Below, piece after piece: positions 16,935 to 26,536 of a stretch of DNA of 64,000 nucleotides. Within the stretch, counting starts at the first letter, position 1. The number at the start of each line of letters is the position of its first letter. Source of the DNA: Myxosarcina sp. GA_180221_E-2-1-MAG-40_15. GTDB taxonomy: Bacteria > Cyanobacteriota > Cyanobacteriia > Cyanobacteriales > Xenococcaceae. Made by a program: the position numbers and the translations under genes. The stretch spans positions 4,814 to 68,813 of the forward strand of contig JAIMKV010000001.1 in assembly GCA_020692205.1 (NCBI GenBank), given 5' to 3'. Below the pieces are notes generated by a model. It was not told where the DNA came from. It searched no databases and saw nothing but the letters and a program-made list of their open reading frames with translations.

Positions 16935-18842
16935 CTAACTAATAGACGGTTGAATTTGAGGTAATCTAAGTACAAAAGTAGTCAAAAACGATGCCAGATC
17001 ATTGTCAAATGGTTCGCTGGTTACTTCAATAGTGCCGTTCAAATGTTCGACTAAGTATTGAACTAAAGTCAAACCTAGACCTGTTCCTGGTACAGCGCGA
17101 TCGGTAACTCCTTTACCACGTCTAAATTTATCAAAGATATAAGGTAGTTCTTCTGGAGTGATTCCTGCACCAATATTGGCTACTGAAATTACGATGTCTT
17201 TGCTGTCTATGGTGGTGCAGCTTTCTACTGATAGTTCAATGGTGGTATGGGGAGCGGAATATTTACCAGCATTGGACAACAGCTCGTTAAGAATATACTC
17301 CAGACTATCTGCATCAGTATAAATTTTTAAATCTGGTTCGGAGATAGTGCTGACTAAATTAATTTCTCGGTCTGATTGCCATTTAAGGGTAAAACATTGC
17401 GTCAGATTATTAATAGTTTGATTTAAATCTAGTTCTTGAGGGCTATAGTCTAATTCTCCTGATTCTACCTGTTGCAGCGTCAGTAAATCCTTAATTAAAC
17501 CATATTCGCGATTCCATTCCTGTTCGAGAATATTTAGGTATTTTTCCCGCATTTCAGGTGATATTTGCCCTTGACGCAGCATTTTGATGGCGATTTTCAT
17601 GCTGGTTAAAGGTGTTTTTAGTTCATGACTTATGCTGTTCATGAAGTCATCTTTTAACTGATTTAGCTTTTGTAGTTGTTCAATATGTTGGCGCATTTTG
17701 GCTGAAAGTTTTGCCTGCATATCGATGCTGGACTTGAGTTGAGCTGTTCTTTCATCAACAATTGACTGCACCCGATTTAGGGTTTGATGATGAATAATCG
17801 CCGTACTAATTTGAACTCCAACCCAATCGACCAAATCTCGTTCATCTTCTGACCAACGACGGGGAAAATTATGCTGTAAAACTAGAAAGCCTAGAACCAT
17901 TGCTGTATCTGTTTCACTAGTTTTTTTGCCCATCAAGGGCATGATTAACAATGCAGTTCCACTGGGATGAACCTGATCGTTAGTCAGATCGGGAAAAGGT
18001 GCGTTAGATTCAAAGTACAGGCAGTTGGGAGCATTTTGCCAGGCTTTTTGACATAAAGCTGAGTTGTTAATACTAAAAGATGGTTCTGCATGAGAACCTG
18101 ATCCTGGCTGAGAATTCCACTGATAAGCAATTTTAGCTGTTCCTTTAACAGTATGTTTGCCTCTACCTTTAGCTCTTAAAGGATTTTGATACTTCAGCAT
18201 CAGGATGCTGCCTTGGTTTACTTGCAGGGCGCTGCAAATTTCAGCTAGGCAATTATGAAACAATCGCCGAGGCTGATAGCCCTGACTGATCTCTCGGCTC
18301 AAATTTTTCAGGAGATTTTGATATCTGGTTTTAGTATTCGCTTGTTGCTGAAGTTGCACTTGAGAAATTGCGATCGCCATTGAATCTAAAGTCTTGGTTA
18401 ATAGTTCGCGTTCAGAATTAGTCCAGGTCGAGGACTGCTTAAGTAATAAAACTAAGCCGTTGGTCTGATGCTGAAATCGAGTGGTCATTCCCAGCCAGGT
18501 TACTGTGGGAAATATTGACCGAAGCAAAGGCTCAAGTAAATCAAACAGAGGAGATGCCGGCTCGATTATCGGAAACTGAATAGAATCATCATCATCTAGG
18601 GATATACAGCTTAATTGCTGAATAACTTGATCGGGAAGTACAGCAGCATTTTTTTGCCAGTAACCTAGATCGTGAAAACTTTGAGGGTGAGCTGCGATGG
18701 AAATAACAATACAAACGTCTGCTAGCAACAAATCACCAATTTTACCTGCTAAATCTGACAGAATTGTTGAGCTGTTAGAACTTTCTAGAACAACTTGTAG
18801 GATTCTGCCGTCAAGGTGGTCGATTCTTGATGCGTGTTGCAT
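16935..18842 (-). CDS. GAF-domain sensor histidine kinase
   Basis: The 635-residue soluble kinase begins with two GAF-like regions (about 1-165 and 190-370). The HisKA domain has SISHELKTPLTSMK, with phosphoacceptor His near residue 406. The ATPase domain has YILNELLSNAGKYSAP (N box), VANIGAGITPEELPYIFDKF (G1/F) and GTGLGLTLVQYLVEH (G2). No transmembrane segment is seen, so it should sense a cytoplasmic signal or bind a chromophore; no chromophore Cys is obvious. I start at the ATG at 18842; an upstream TTG would add four residues. No cognate regulator is adjacent. Confidence 0.85.
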   Translation of the reverse strand: MQHASRIDHLDGRILQVVLESSNSSTILSDLAGKIGDLLLADVCIVISIAAHPQSFHDLGYWQKNAAVLPDQVIQQLSCISLDDDDSIQFPIIEPASPLFDLLEPLLRSIFPTVTWLGMTTRFQHQTNGLVLLLKQSSTWTNSERELLTKTLDSMAIAISQVQLQQQANTKTRYQNLLKNLSREISQGYQPRRLFHNCLAEICSALQVNQGSILMLKYQNPLRAKGRGKHTVKGTAKIAYQWNSQPGSGSHAEPSFSINNSALCQKAWQNAPNCLYFESNAPFPDLTNDQVHPSGTALLIMPLMGKKTSETDTAMVLGFLVLQHNFPRRWSEDERDLVDWVGVQISTAIIHHQTLNRVQSIVDERTAQLKSSIDMQAKLSAKMRQHIEQLQKLNQLKDDFMNSISHELKTPLTSMKIAIKMLRQGQISPEMREKYLNILEQEWNREYGLIKDLLTLQQVESGELDYSPQELDLNQTINNLTQCFTLKWQSDREINLVSTISEPDLKIYTDADSLEYILNELLSNAGKYSAPHTTIELSVESCTTIDSKDIVISVANIGAGITPEELPYIFDKFRRGKGVTDRAVPGTGLGLTLVQYLVEHLNGTIEVTSEPFDNDLASFLTTFVLRLPQIQPSIS

Positions 18843-19094
18843 AGTCTTAGACAATTACTGCTCCATAAATTGGATGTGGAATTGAACAGGGTCTTAAATT
18901 TGATCAACCTGTCTCGAGTTAATCGATTATTGTTTTAATCAGCTACTCCCTACAGCCACAGAAAATAAATTGATTACGATAGTTCTGTAGTTTGTTCTGC
19001 CAAAATTAGCATTCCCATTTTTGCTAAATTTATACCAGGATAACTATTTTTGCTGAAGTATTGAGGGATGATTGATTTTAGTCACTGACCAAAA

Positions 19095-20096
19095 TTAGAA
19101 ATGCTGAAATCCTTTATTTAGATTTAAGATTTTTGCAGTGGCGCAATTTTGCGGATTGACGATTTGAATCCCTTGACTGGCAGTAATTTCACCAATCACG
19201 GCTGCATTTTCACCTAATTCCTGGACTAGGTTAGAGGCGCAATTTTGAGTTAGGCAGAGAACTAGCTCAAAGTCTTCACCACCATAGAACATCCATTCCC
19301 AAGCTGTTTTATCTCCCGCTAGCTTAACTAATCCTGGAGCAATAGTTATGGTAGATAAATCAATCGCAGCACCAACTCCACTACACCAACAAATTTGTCT
19401 AACTGCATCTGCTAATCCATCGCTGCTATCCATACCAGAGATCGTAATTTGCTCGGGAAGTTTTGCCAAATAAGGCAATATGTCTAGTCTGGGTTTTGGT
19501 CGTTGATGAGCCTCAATTAGCTGCGATCGCTCTGCTGGAGTCAAATTATTTCCCCGACTAGGATTAAGCAGCAGTTCTAATCCTCCTCGTGAAAGCCCAT
19601 GCCCACCAGTAATTATAATTGCATCTCCTGGTCGCGCCAAGTTGCGACGTATAGCTCGATTTGGAGTTACTTCGCCAAATGCGGTGATAGCCAAACTGAC
19701 TACAGGAGAACGACAAACATCACCGCCAACTAGAGATGTCTGATAAGTTTTTAAACACTGATCGATTCCTTGATAGACTTCTTCAACCCAACTGACTAGC
19801 TTTTCTCCTGGTAAAGACAAGCCAACGGTAATACCCAGGGGAGTTGCCCCCATAGCTGCTAAATCCGATAAATTAGCCGCCGTAGCCCGCCAGCCAACAT
19901 CAAAAGCAGCAGTAGTGCGATCGCTAAAATGAACCCCCTCTACCAAAACATCAGTGGTAACTACCAAAGAGCGATCTGGATGAGTGTCGATCATCGCCCC
20001 GTCATCACCAACCACACCAGGAGGACAAAAACGCTGCAACCTTGCCAACAAACCACTCTCCCCCAAATCTTTGACTACCAGCGGTTTATTACTCAT
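19095..20096 (-). CDS. thiL: Thiamine-monophosphate kinase (ThiL)
   Basis: ThiL phosphorylates thiamine monophosphate to the active cofactor thiamine pyrophosphate. The 333-residue protein shows GDDGAMID, VVTTDVLVEGVHFSDRT, VGWRATAANLSDLAAMGATP, LVGGDVCRSP, and SGMDSSDGLADAV followed by FYGGEDFELVLCL, all hallmarks of the PurM-like ThiL fold. The start is the ATG at 20096. It lies downstream of the lumenal cyclophilin gene in the same orientation, with a hairpin between them. Confidence 0.95.
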   Translation of the reverse strand: MSNKPLVVKDLGESGLLARLQRFCPPGVVGDDGAMIDTHPDRSLVVTTDVLVEGVHFSDRTTAAFDVGWRATAANLSDLAAMGATPLGITVGLSLPGEKLVSWVEEVYQGIDQCLKTYQTSLVGGDVCRSPVVSLAITAFGEVTPNRAIRRNLARPGDAIIITGGHGLSRGGLELLLNPSRGNNLTPAERSQLIEAHQRPKPRLDILPYLAKLPEQITISGMDSSDGLADAVRQICWCSGVGAAIDLSTITIAPGLVKLAGDKTAWEWMFYGGEDFELVLCLTQNCASNLVQELGENAAVIGEITASQGIQIVNPQNCATAKILNLNKGFQHF

Positions 20097-20173
20097 TTTG
20101 GACTTTAGCCTAAAGTAGTTGGTAAATACTTATGATAGCTATAGCTATCAACTCTCAGCTTCTAAATCCACTT

Positions 20174-20200
20174 GTAGGATGAGTTTAACGCCCATCCTAC
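20174..20200 (-). terminator. Hairpin after the cyclophilin gene
   Basis: GTAGGATG (20174-20181) and CATCCTAC (20193-20200) form an 8-bp stem immediately downstream of the minus-strand cyclophilin stop (20208). There is no long T-run on the minus strand, so termination may be partial. Confidence 0.45.
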
Positions 20201-20207
20201 TTAACAG

Positions 20208-21341
20208 TTAACTGTTAGCTGAATTTGGTTCTTTGAGATTTTCTATTCCCTCAATCACCTTGGCGGAGATGATTTGATCTCCTGCGGTCAATTCCTCTAG
20301 AACTTCTTTTCCTTCTGTGAGATAACCAAAGACCGAATAACGCCCATCCATCAAGTTATAGCCAGGGGGTGTAATTTCTGTATCAAACTTGAAAAAGAAA
20401 AATTGGGAAGAACCGCCATTGGGATTGTCAGCAGGGCGAGCCAGAGCAACTGCACCATAAGCATTGAAAGGAATTGCTGGGACATCTAGATAGCGACCCA
20501 ATTCTTCTAGAGTTTCACCATATACAGGTAGTTCATCTCCTTTTACCAAGACTTCCATGGGAATAGCTCGATATTCATTGGTTTCCGGGTCAATAAAGCC
20601 ATCTGCTTCACCTGGAGGATCACCAGCTTGCAAAATATAGAAATCTTCAGCGCGATTAAAATCTAAGCCGTCATAAAAGCCTCGTTTAACCAAATCGACA
20701 AAATTGCCTCCATTAATGGGCGCACTATAGCCATCTACGACAATTGCCAAATTACCTTTATTTGTTTCCAATTCAACTGTGGCGCGGCCTAAAAGTTGTG
20801 GCAGATCAGCATATTCTTCTGGTACTTCAAAAGGATATCCCACCACCATTAATTCTTCCAAGTCAGTGACTAAATCTAGTAGCTCTTTTCTTTTGATATA
20901 AGTTGCTTCGCGGTTTTTAGATTCGACGATTTCTTTTAGTTCGGAAGTTCCAGCAGCTAATCGATCGATTAAAGATTCTGCTTCGAGTTTACGAGCATCA
21001 GGAACGCTTGCCAGCAGGCGATCGCGACGAGCAGTCAGCACAAAACTAGCATCTGTAAGATCGCGACTAATACCTTTCCAACGTTTCCCCCGTAGTTGAT
21101 TGGAAATATCTTCGAGACTTTTTTGCAGTTTTCTAACCGAGTCATTATCTATAGGTAATGAATATCTCAAAATAGCTTGGGGATCGGTGACAGCATCTCC
21201 TTGGGCTAAGATAGCTGATGCCTGAGACTGCCAACCCAACAAGCCCGCACTAAAAATAGTGAGGCTGAGGATCAAGCTTAAAACTCGATAATTAAACCAA
21301 TGCTGAAACCATCGAAAAAGAATATTTTTGTGTGTGTTCAT
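20208..21341 (-). CDS. Thylakoid-lumen cyclophilin-type peptidyl-prolyl isomerase (CYP38/TLP40-like)
   Basis: The 377-residue protein has an N-terminal signal (hydrophobic core VLSLILSLTIFSAGLLGW, then SQASA cleavage-like site). A helical domain (about 50-165) precedes a divergent C-terminal cyclophilin domain with NGGNFVDLVKRGFYDGLDFN, YILQAGDPPG and SSQFFFFKFD. This order matches plant CYP38/TLP40 and its cyanobacterial homologue, which assist photosystem II assembly in the lumen. I chose the ATG at 21341 (MNTHKNILFRW) over a start 12 codons upstream because it gives a cleaner signal peptide. Confidence 0.88.
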   Translation of the reverse strand: MNTHKNILFRWFQHWFNYRVLSLILSLTIFSAGLLGWQSQASAILAQGDAVTDPQAILRYSLPIDNDSVRKLQKSLEDISNQLRGKRWKGISRDLTDASFVLTARRDRLLASVPDARKLEAESLIDRLAAGTSELKEIVESKNREATYIKRKELLDLVTDLEELMVVGYPFEVPEEYADLPQLLGRATVELETNKGNLAIVVDGYSAPINGGNFVDLVKRGFYDGLDFNRAEDFYILQAGDPPGEADGFIDPETNEYRAIPMEVLVKGDELPVYGETLEELGRYLDVPAIPFNAYGAVALARPADNPNGGSSQFFFFKFDTEITPPGYNLMDGRYSVFGYLTEGKEVLEELTAGDQIISAKVIEGIENLKEPNSANS

Positions 21342-21628
21342 AAATTCAATTTTGATTAGAGTGCGGACATAAGACAAATCAAAACTACTAACTACTAAGG
21401 TGTATGTTCTTAGTATTCGCTCTACCTTGTCAACATTTCTTTACTTCTAGTGGTACTTCATTGCTTTTAATTCAGGGAGACTGAAAATAGGCGATTGGAG
21501 ACTTAAAGACTTAAAGCTAATTGATTAGCTACTACCTTCTCATTTTTTATCCTTCATGCTTCATCCTTTTAAAAGTCCTTCATCAGGTACAATGAAATGT
21601 CGATCTCTAAGCAAGTATTTTTAGCTTC

Positions 21629-22189
21629 ATGATTTCTAGTAATGACTTTCGTACAGGAGTTACTGTCGAGCTAGATGGCTCTGTCTGGCGAGTAGTAGAG
21701 TTTCTGCACGTCAAACCAGGTAAAGGTTCAGCCTTTGTTAGGACTAAACTCAAAAACGTCCAAACAGGAAATACAGTAGAAAAAACCTTCCGCGCGGGAG
21801 AAACTGTCCCTCAGGCAAATTTAGAAAAACGCACCATGCAGTATACCTATAAAGATGGAGACGAATTTGTCTTTATGGATATGCAAACCTATGAAGAGAC
21901 GCGGATAAGTGGCGAGAGTTTAGGCGATCGCATTAATTTTCTTAAAGAAGAAATGGAGGCTAATGTTATCTTCTGGAATGAAAAAGTACTAGAAATAGAG
22001 TTACCAACTTCAGTGGTGTTAGAAATTATCGATACCGATCCTGGAGTTAAAGGAGATACTGCTACAGGGGGGACAAAACCAGCTATAGTGCAAACAGGCG
22101 CTCAGGTTATGGTGCCATTGTTTATCTCAATTGGTGAAAATATTAAAGTCGATACCCGTGATGGCTCTTATTTGGGTCGAGAAAATTAA
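21629..22189 (+). CDS. efp: Translation elongation factor P
   Basis: EF-P relieves ribosome stalling at polyproline. The 186-residue protein has the three-domain family pattern: [20 protein letters not shown], the loop with the modifiable residue in [14 protein letters not shown] (Lys at the tip), and C-terminal [20 protein letters not shown] followed by GSYLGREN. The ATG at 21629 is the family start. accB follows 108 bp later, an efp-accB order common in cyanobacteria. Confidence 0.97.
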   Translation: MISSNDFRTGVTVELDGSVWRVVEFLHVKPGKGSAFVRTKLKNVQTGNTVEKTFRAGETVPQANLEKRTMQYTYKDGDEFVFMDMQTYEETRISGESLGDRINFLKEEMEANVIFWNEKVLEIELPTSVVLEIIDTDPGVKGDTATGGTKPAIVQTGAQVMVPLFISIGENIKVDTRDGSYLGREN

Positions 22190-22297
22190 TCCCTGCTGAA
22201 GCATTAATCGGCAAGTTACTTAATCTCTTAGATCGGCAATACTACACAGCTATCTTTGAGAATGGCAAAATTACTCTTAATAACGGTTGTATAGTTT

Positions 22298-22792
22298 GTG
22301 TCTATAAATTTCCAAGAACTCCGCGAATTGTTAGGGGCGATCTCTCAAACCGACATCACGGAGTTAATTCTCAAAAATAACGATTTTGAATTGACTGTAC
22401 GTAAAGATAGAAGCGTAATTGCTGTTGCTCAATCGCCAATGTCTTCTCAAGCTATGGAAACTACTCCAGATACCGCAGCAGCTGGGAATCCTGTAACTGT
22501 TTCGGCTGTAACCTCAGAGGTAGCACCTATATCTACAGTAGATGATAAAAAGTGGGTAGACATTACCTCTCCTATGGTGGGAACGTTTTATTCTGCTCCT
22601 GCTCCCGACGAAGACCCTTTTGTCTCGGTAGGCGATCGGGTTAATAAAGGTGATACAGTCTGCATCATTGAAGCAATGAAGCTAATGAATGAAATTGAAG
22701 GAGAAGTAACTGGACAAATTATGGAAATATCTGTTCAAAATGGCGATCCAGTAGAGTTTGGACAGGTTCTAATGAGAGTTAATCCAGGATAA
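22298..22792 (+). CDS. accB: Biotin carboxyl carrier protein of acetyl-CoA carboxylase
   Basis: AccB carries carboxybiotin between biotin carboxylase and carboxyltransferase in fatty-acid synthesis. The 164-residue protein starts with NFQELRELLGAISQTDITEL, has a Thr/Ala/Val linker (about 55-85), and a C-terminal biotinyl domain with SPMVGTFYSAPAPDEDPF and the biotinylation motif EAMKLMNEI. The start codon is GTG at 22298, supported because the conserved N-terminus follows it directly. It probably shares a transcript with efp. Confidence 0.95.
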   Translation: MSINFQELRELLGAISQTDITELILKNNDFELTVRKDRSVIAVAQSPMSSQAMETTPDTAAAGNPVTVSAVTSEVAPISTVDDKKWVDITSPMVGTFYSAPAPDEDPFVSVGDRVNKGDTVCIIEAMKLMNEIEGEVTGQIMEISVQNGDPVEFGQVLMRVNPG

Positions 22793-22800
22793 ATCAATCG

Positions 22801-22849
22801 ACAGGATGAAGATAAGAGGTCACAATTAAACAATCTCCATCCTGTTTTA
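22801..22849 (+). terminator. Possible terminator after accB
   Basis: ACAGGATG (22801-22808) and CATCCTGT (22838-22845) form an 8-bp stem with a 29-nt loop, followed by TTTTAA, starting about 10 bp after the accB stop. The large loop makes it weaker than a canonical terminator. Confidence 0.4.
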
Positions 22850-22968
22850 AGTATGTTTATTTATTTGGTTAAACTCATTTTTTACCTTAAGGTAAAACTA
22901 CAGCGACTAGCAACTAAAATTGAACAATGCTAATTTCCGACAATGTTTAGTTAATAATTACTTTTAGC

Positions 22969-23895
22969 ATGGAAATTCTGACAATTGTGCTGTCTGGATT
23001 GCTGTCTTTAGTCTCTGGTGGGAATACAATTTTGGACTTGATTGCTGCTAGCCAAATTCGCTCGCAAATAATTAGTGTCGAGGAGCAGGCAGTTAGAGTT
23101 GATAATCGACCTAGCTATCAGATTGCTCGCGGAAAGCTGCATCAGGTCAGAATTGCTAGTAGAGGTGTGATGGTTCAACCAGGTCTAAGAATTGCCGCCG
23201 TAGATCTAGCGACTGACCCCATAGCATTTAAACTGCCAAACTTAAATTTCGACAGTGTTGATGGATTGAGAAATTCTTTAGCAAAACCAGCCTCAGGAGC
23301 AATAAAACTGGTTTTGACGCAAACCGATCTCAACCAAGCCTTACAGTCTCCTGAAATTTTAGCTCAACTACAAAAAACGCTCAATCGCCTGCTAACTAGT
23401 CAAGCAGGTTCAGCTAGAATCAGCTATCAGCTATCCAATCTTCACCTAGAGTTACAACCTGAAAATCGTCTAGAAGTAAGATTTAAGCTAAGTAGACCCA
23501 GGCCTAATATTGGTATTAATGAACAGGGAATGGCTGACTCAGCTTCTGGAACTAATACGATTAATAATCGCTCTAGAGAATTAAATATTACCTTAAAATT
23601 AGCTATTGAGGTTATAAATGGCAAAACACTTCGTCTCATCGAACCCCAGGGAACTGTCAACGCTCACCCCATTTCAGCCAGGCTGCTTAACGGCTTTGCT
23701 GAAGGTATAGGCGATCGCCTTGACTTAAATTTTCTAGAAGCCGACGGAATCTTAGCCCGTATCTTACAATTAGAGATTGAAGAGGATAGATTAGAGCTGG
23801 TTAGTTTTATTAGACTAGAAACAAAATCAACGTTATCTTCAGAACAGATCAAACTATTTCCTCGTATCGGGAGCGTAATCCATGCAGGATCGTAA
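22969..23895 (+). CDS. DUF2993 (LmeA-like) protein
   Basis: The 308-residue protein resembles cyanobacterial DUF2993 proteins. These relate to LmeA-type phospholipid-binding proteins with a tubular lipid-binding fold. Typical segments are RGKLHQVRIASRGVMVQPG, IAAVDLATDPIAFKLP, and a C-terminal ARLLNGFAEGIGDRLDL. The N-terminus (EILTIVLSGLLSLVSGG) is hydrophobic and may be a signal or anchor. Its 3' end overlaps the next gene by 14 bp, implying cotranscription and translational coupling. Confidence 0.8.
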   Translation: MEILTIVLSGLLSLVSGGNTILDLIAASQIRSQIISVEEQAVRVDNRPSYQIARGKLHQVRIASRGVMVQPGLRIAAVDLATDPIAFKLPNLNFDSVDGLRNSLAKPASGAIKLVLTQTDLNQALQSPEILAQLQKTLNRLLTSQAGSARISYQLSNLHLELQPENRLEVRFKLSRPRPNIGINEQGMADSASGTNTINNRSRELNITLKLAIEVINGKTLRLIEPQGTVNAHPISARLLNGFAEGIGDRLDLNFLEADGILARILQLEIEEDRLELVSFIRLETKSTLSSEQIKLFPRIGSVIHAGS

Positions 23896-24511
23896 TAAAA
23901 ATCGTTTTTCTCTTCCCGTGGTGGCAGCCATCACAGGGGCTATTCTGGCTTTGGGAGGAGGCGCTGCTTGGTGGGCAAAATCCGCCCTAGAACAAAAAGC
24001 GCTGGTTACTCAGCCTAATCCCGCTCCCATAGTGGAATCAGAATTAGAAGTTCCAGGAATCCCAGAACCAATTACTCAGCAACAAGTCGTCGAGATTTCC
24101 TGGCTGAACCCAACCGATCAGAGCATTGAGCTAGTTTCTAGCACCATGACCTTTCAGAAGTCGATTAGACCTGAACGAGTCTTGGAAACTGCTTTAGAAA
24201 CCCTATTAGCTCGTCCTCCTAAAGATTCTCCCTACACTACGGCGATTCCCCAGGGAACTCAGTTAATTAGTGTCAGTAAAGATCAAAAGGGAATTCATCT
24301 CGATTTATCCCAAGAGTTTACTTCTGGCGGTGGCAGTGCCTCCATGACTAGCAGATTAGCTCAGGTTATATATACTGCAACTAGTGTCGATCGTAATAGC
24401 GCCGTTTGGATTAATGTTGAGGGTCAACCTTTAGAACATTTGGGACAAGAAGGAATTATTGTCAACCAACCCATGACCAGACAAGATTTTAAAGACAACT
24501 TTACTCTATAG
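23882..24511 (+). CDS. GerMN-domain membrane-anchored protein
   Basis: The 209-residue protein has one N-terminal transmembrane segment (PVVAAITGAILALGGGAAWW, about residues 12-31) and a GerMN-type domain: a central ALETLLARPPKDSPYTTAIP, then GIHLDLSQEFTSGGGSASM and AQVIYTATSVD. GerMN domains occur in envelope and spore proteins and usually bind peptidoglycan or partner proteins. The ATG lies inside the end of the DUF2993 gene (14-bp overlap), so the pair probably acts together at the cell envelope. That is inference from context. Confidence 0.8.
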   Translation: MQDRNKNRFSLPVVAAITGAILALGGGAAWWAKSALEQKALVTQPNPAPIVESELEVPGIPEPITQQQVVEISWLNPTDQSIELVSSTMTFQKSIRPERVLETALETLLARPPKDSPYTTAIPQGTQLISVSKDQKGIHLDLSQEFTSGGGSASMTSRLAQVIYTATSVDRNSAVWINVEGQPLEHLGQEGIIVNQPMTRQDFKDNFTL

Positions 24512-24542
24512 ATTTATATTTTTTGCTCTGACTTTGAGTTGA

Positions 24543-25361
24543 TTATTGTTTGTGATTAATTTTCCTAATTATACCGTCAAAGTACCAGTTTAATATAGGA
24601 GTCAGTAAACTATGAAATCGATTTAGAATTGTGAGTTCCATCCCAGGAGCGATCGCAAAATTACCTTTTTCTAGTCCTCGAAGAATTTGCTCGGCTACGG
24701 CTGCTGCACTCCAAGTTTTTGCCGTGGCCGTAATTTTCTGAGTTTCAGGAGGCTTAATTTTATTTTCGGCTGCTAGCTGGGGAGTGTCAGTATCAGGAGG
24801 ATAAACAATTGTTATGCTAATACCTTTGGGCTTTAATTCTCCTCGTAAAGACTCTGCCAGTCCCCTCAGGGCAAACTTAGAAGGACAATAAGCACTGTAG
24901 CCATAAATGCCGATTAAGGCTGCACCAGAAGAGATTAGAACTATCTGTCCTCTTTGCTCTTTTTCCATGGCTGGTAACACTGCTTTAATGCTGTATAGAG
25001 AACCAAAATAATTTACCGCCATTGTTTGCTCAAAAATTTCCAGGGGAATTTGGTTAAAATAACCAGGATGAGCAATTCCTGCTGAGGTAATTAATAGTTG
25101 AGGCGTTCCTAATGTCGCGATCGCCTTATTAATTGCGGCGGTAATTGACTGGCGATTGGCTACATCTGCGGCAATAGTCAGGATTTTTGAGCTTGAATTA
25201 AGGCTTGCTGTTGCTATTTCCCGTTGAGCATTAACCAGCTTTTGGCGGTCGCGGGCAATCAGGGAAATATTTGCCCCTCGCGGTGCTAATAATTTAGCTA
25301 CCGCTTTACCAATGCCACTAGAACCACCAGTGATAATTACGTGTTGATTAAAATATTCCAT
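24543..25361 (-). CDS. Short-chain dehydrogenase/reductase (3-ketosphinganine-reductase-like)
   Basis: The 272-residue classical SDR has the NAD(P)-binding TGGSSGIGKAVAKLLA (about 11-26), an RDR pair that favours NADPH, the LLITSAGIAHPGY region, catalytic Ser in VLISSGAALIG, and YSAYCPSKFAL with the Tyr-x3-Lys dyad. The C-terminal YPPDTDTPQLAAENKIKPPE matches the 3-ketodihydrosphingosine reductase branch. The true substrate in a cyanobacterium is uncertain. It is convergent with the GerMN gene, with a 31-bp gap. Confidence 0.8.
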   Translation of the reverse strand: MEYFNQHVIITGGSSGIGKAVAKLLAPRGANISLIARDRQKLVNAQREIATASLNSSSKILTIAADVANRQSITAAINKAIATLGTPQLLITSAGIAHPGYFNQIPLEIFEQTMAVNYFGSLYSIKAVLPAMEKEQRGQIVLISSGAALIGIYGYSAYCPSKFALRGLAESLRGELKPKGISITIVYPPDTDTPQLAAENKIKPPETQKITATAKTWSAAAVAEQILRGLEKGNFAIAPGMELTILNRFHSLLTPILNWYFDGIIRKINHKQ

Positions 25362-25533
25362 CCTAAAATTATAAATTGTTGACTTGAAAAACTAGCTTAA
25401 TTATGCTTAACACCTGACCAATATCTTGAATTTTAATCTGCCCAAGAAATTTACCCACAACATTGCAAAATGTCAAAATTGACGGAGAAAGACTAGTATA
25501 GAAAAGCAGCTTTTATCTTCCCGAATTTTTATC

Positions 25534-26403
25534 ATGCTAGCCAAGCAACACCCTTTAATACGAAGAAAAATTAGAATATGGATAAGTAAATTTACGCTAA
25601 TTATAATTGTCTTTACTACTTGCTGTTATATTTACGCTGCAAAAATAGAGCCTAACTGGATTGAAGTTGTACCAATTCAGCTGACAATTCCTAATTTATC
25701 TATGGTGTTTGAAGATTTTAAAATTGTTCAGATTGGTGATATTCATGCTAGTAAATTTATGCCAGAAAAGCGGTTAGCAAAAATCATTAGATTAGTTAAT
25801 CAACAACAGCCAGATGTGATCGCAATTACGGGAGATTTAATTACTCACGGCTACAGCTTTGATGCTAACCAACTTAGTCAGACATTAAGTCAGCTACAGT
25901 CTAAGTCAGGAATATTTGCCGTTTTGGGCAACCACGATCATTGGGAAGAAATGCTCGCTGTGCTGAAACAAGTCTTGGTCGAGAGCAACATCACCAATTT
26001 AGACAATCAAGTTTGCTTAATTGAGCGTGATGATCAACAATTGGCTTTTGCTGGGCTTGACGACCCCTATTGGGGCAAACCAGACCTTCAGAAAACTATT
26101 ACTCAACTGCCGAATGATACTACTGCCTTATTGCTAGTTCACGAACCAGACTATATTGAAACAAGTGCAGCGACTCATCGGTTTGTGCTTCAATTATCAG
26201 GTCATTCTCACGGAGGACAAATTAGAGTTCCTTTTCTCGATCCTTTGATCTTGCCACCTGGCGGCAGAAAATATTTTGCGGGATTAAACCAGGTTGAAGA
26301 CACAATAATTTATACTAATCGGGGTCTGGGTATGACTAACCTACCTTTCCGCTTTGGTAGTCGCCCAGAAATTACTGTCTTTACCCTTCACAGTGCATCA
26401 TAG
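25534..26403 (+). CDS. Metallophosphoesterase, YkuE/YaeI type, membrane-anchored
   Basis: The 289-residue protein has one N-terminal membrane segment (TLIIIVFTTCCYIYAAK) and a calcineurin-like phosphoesterase domain with all metal-ligand blocks: QIGDIHASKF, ITGDLITHG, LGNHDHWEE, VHEPDY and SGHSHGGQI. The YkuE/YaeI branch hydrolyses lipid-A-type or other membrane phosphodiesters in some bacteria; the substrate here is unknown. It lies in a divergent pair with the SDR gene. Confidence 0.85.
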   Translation: MLAKQHPLIRRKIRIWISKFTLIIIVFTTCCYIYAAKIEPNWIEVVPIQLTIPNLSMVFEDFKIVQIGDIHASKFMPEKRLAKIIRLVNQQQPDVIAITGDLITHGYSFDANQLSQTLSQLQSKSGIFAVLGNHDHWEEMLAVLKQVLVESNITNLDNQVCLIERDDQQLAFAGLDDPYWGKPDLQKTITQLPNDTTALLLVHEPDYIETSAATHRFVLQLSGHSHGGQIRVPFLDPLILPPGGRKYFAGLNQVEDTIIYTNRGLGMTNLPFRFGSRPEITVFTLHSAS

Positions 26404-26416
26404 TATCGCTACGCGG

Positions 26417-26445
26417 AAGTCATCAGAAGTCAGGAGTCAGGAGTG
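26417..26445. repeat. Short tandem repeat (GTCAGGA/GTCATCA)
   Basis: AGTCATCAGAAGTCAGGAGTCAGGAG follows the phosphoesterase stop. It is the inverted form of the ACTTCTGA heptamer family found at 42548-42609 and around 52870. Confidence 0.45.
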
Positions 26446-26536
26446 GTTAATATAAAGGCTTGTAGGTTTTGTAAATGGTTGCTTTACTTACGCCTGCGAC
26501 TACTAGTTAAACTCAATCGAGTGACTTGTTGAGCGT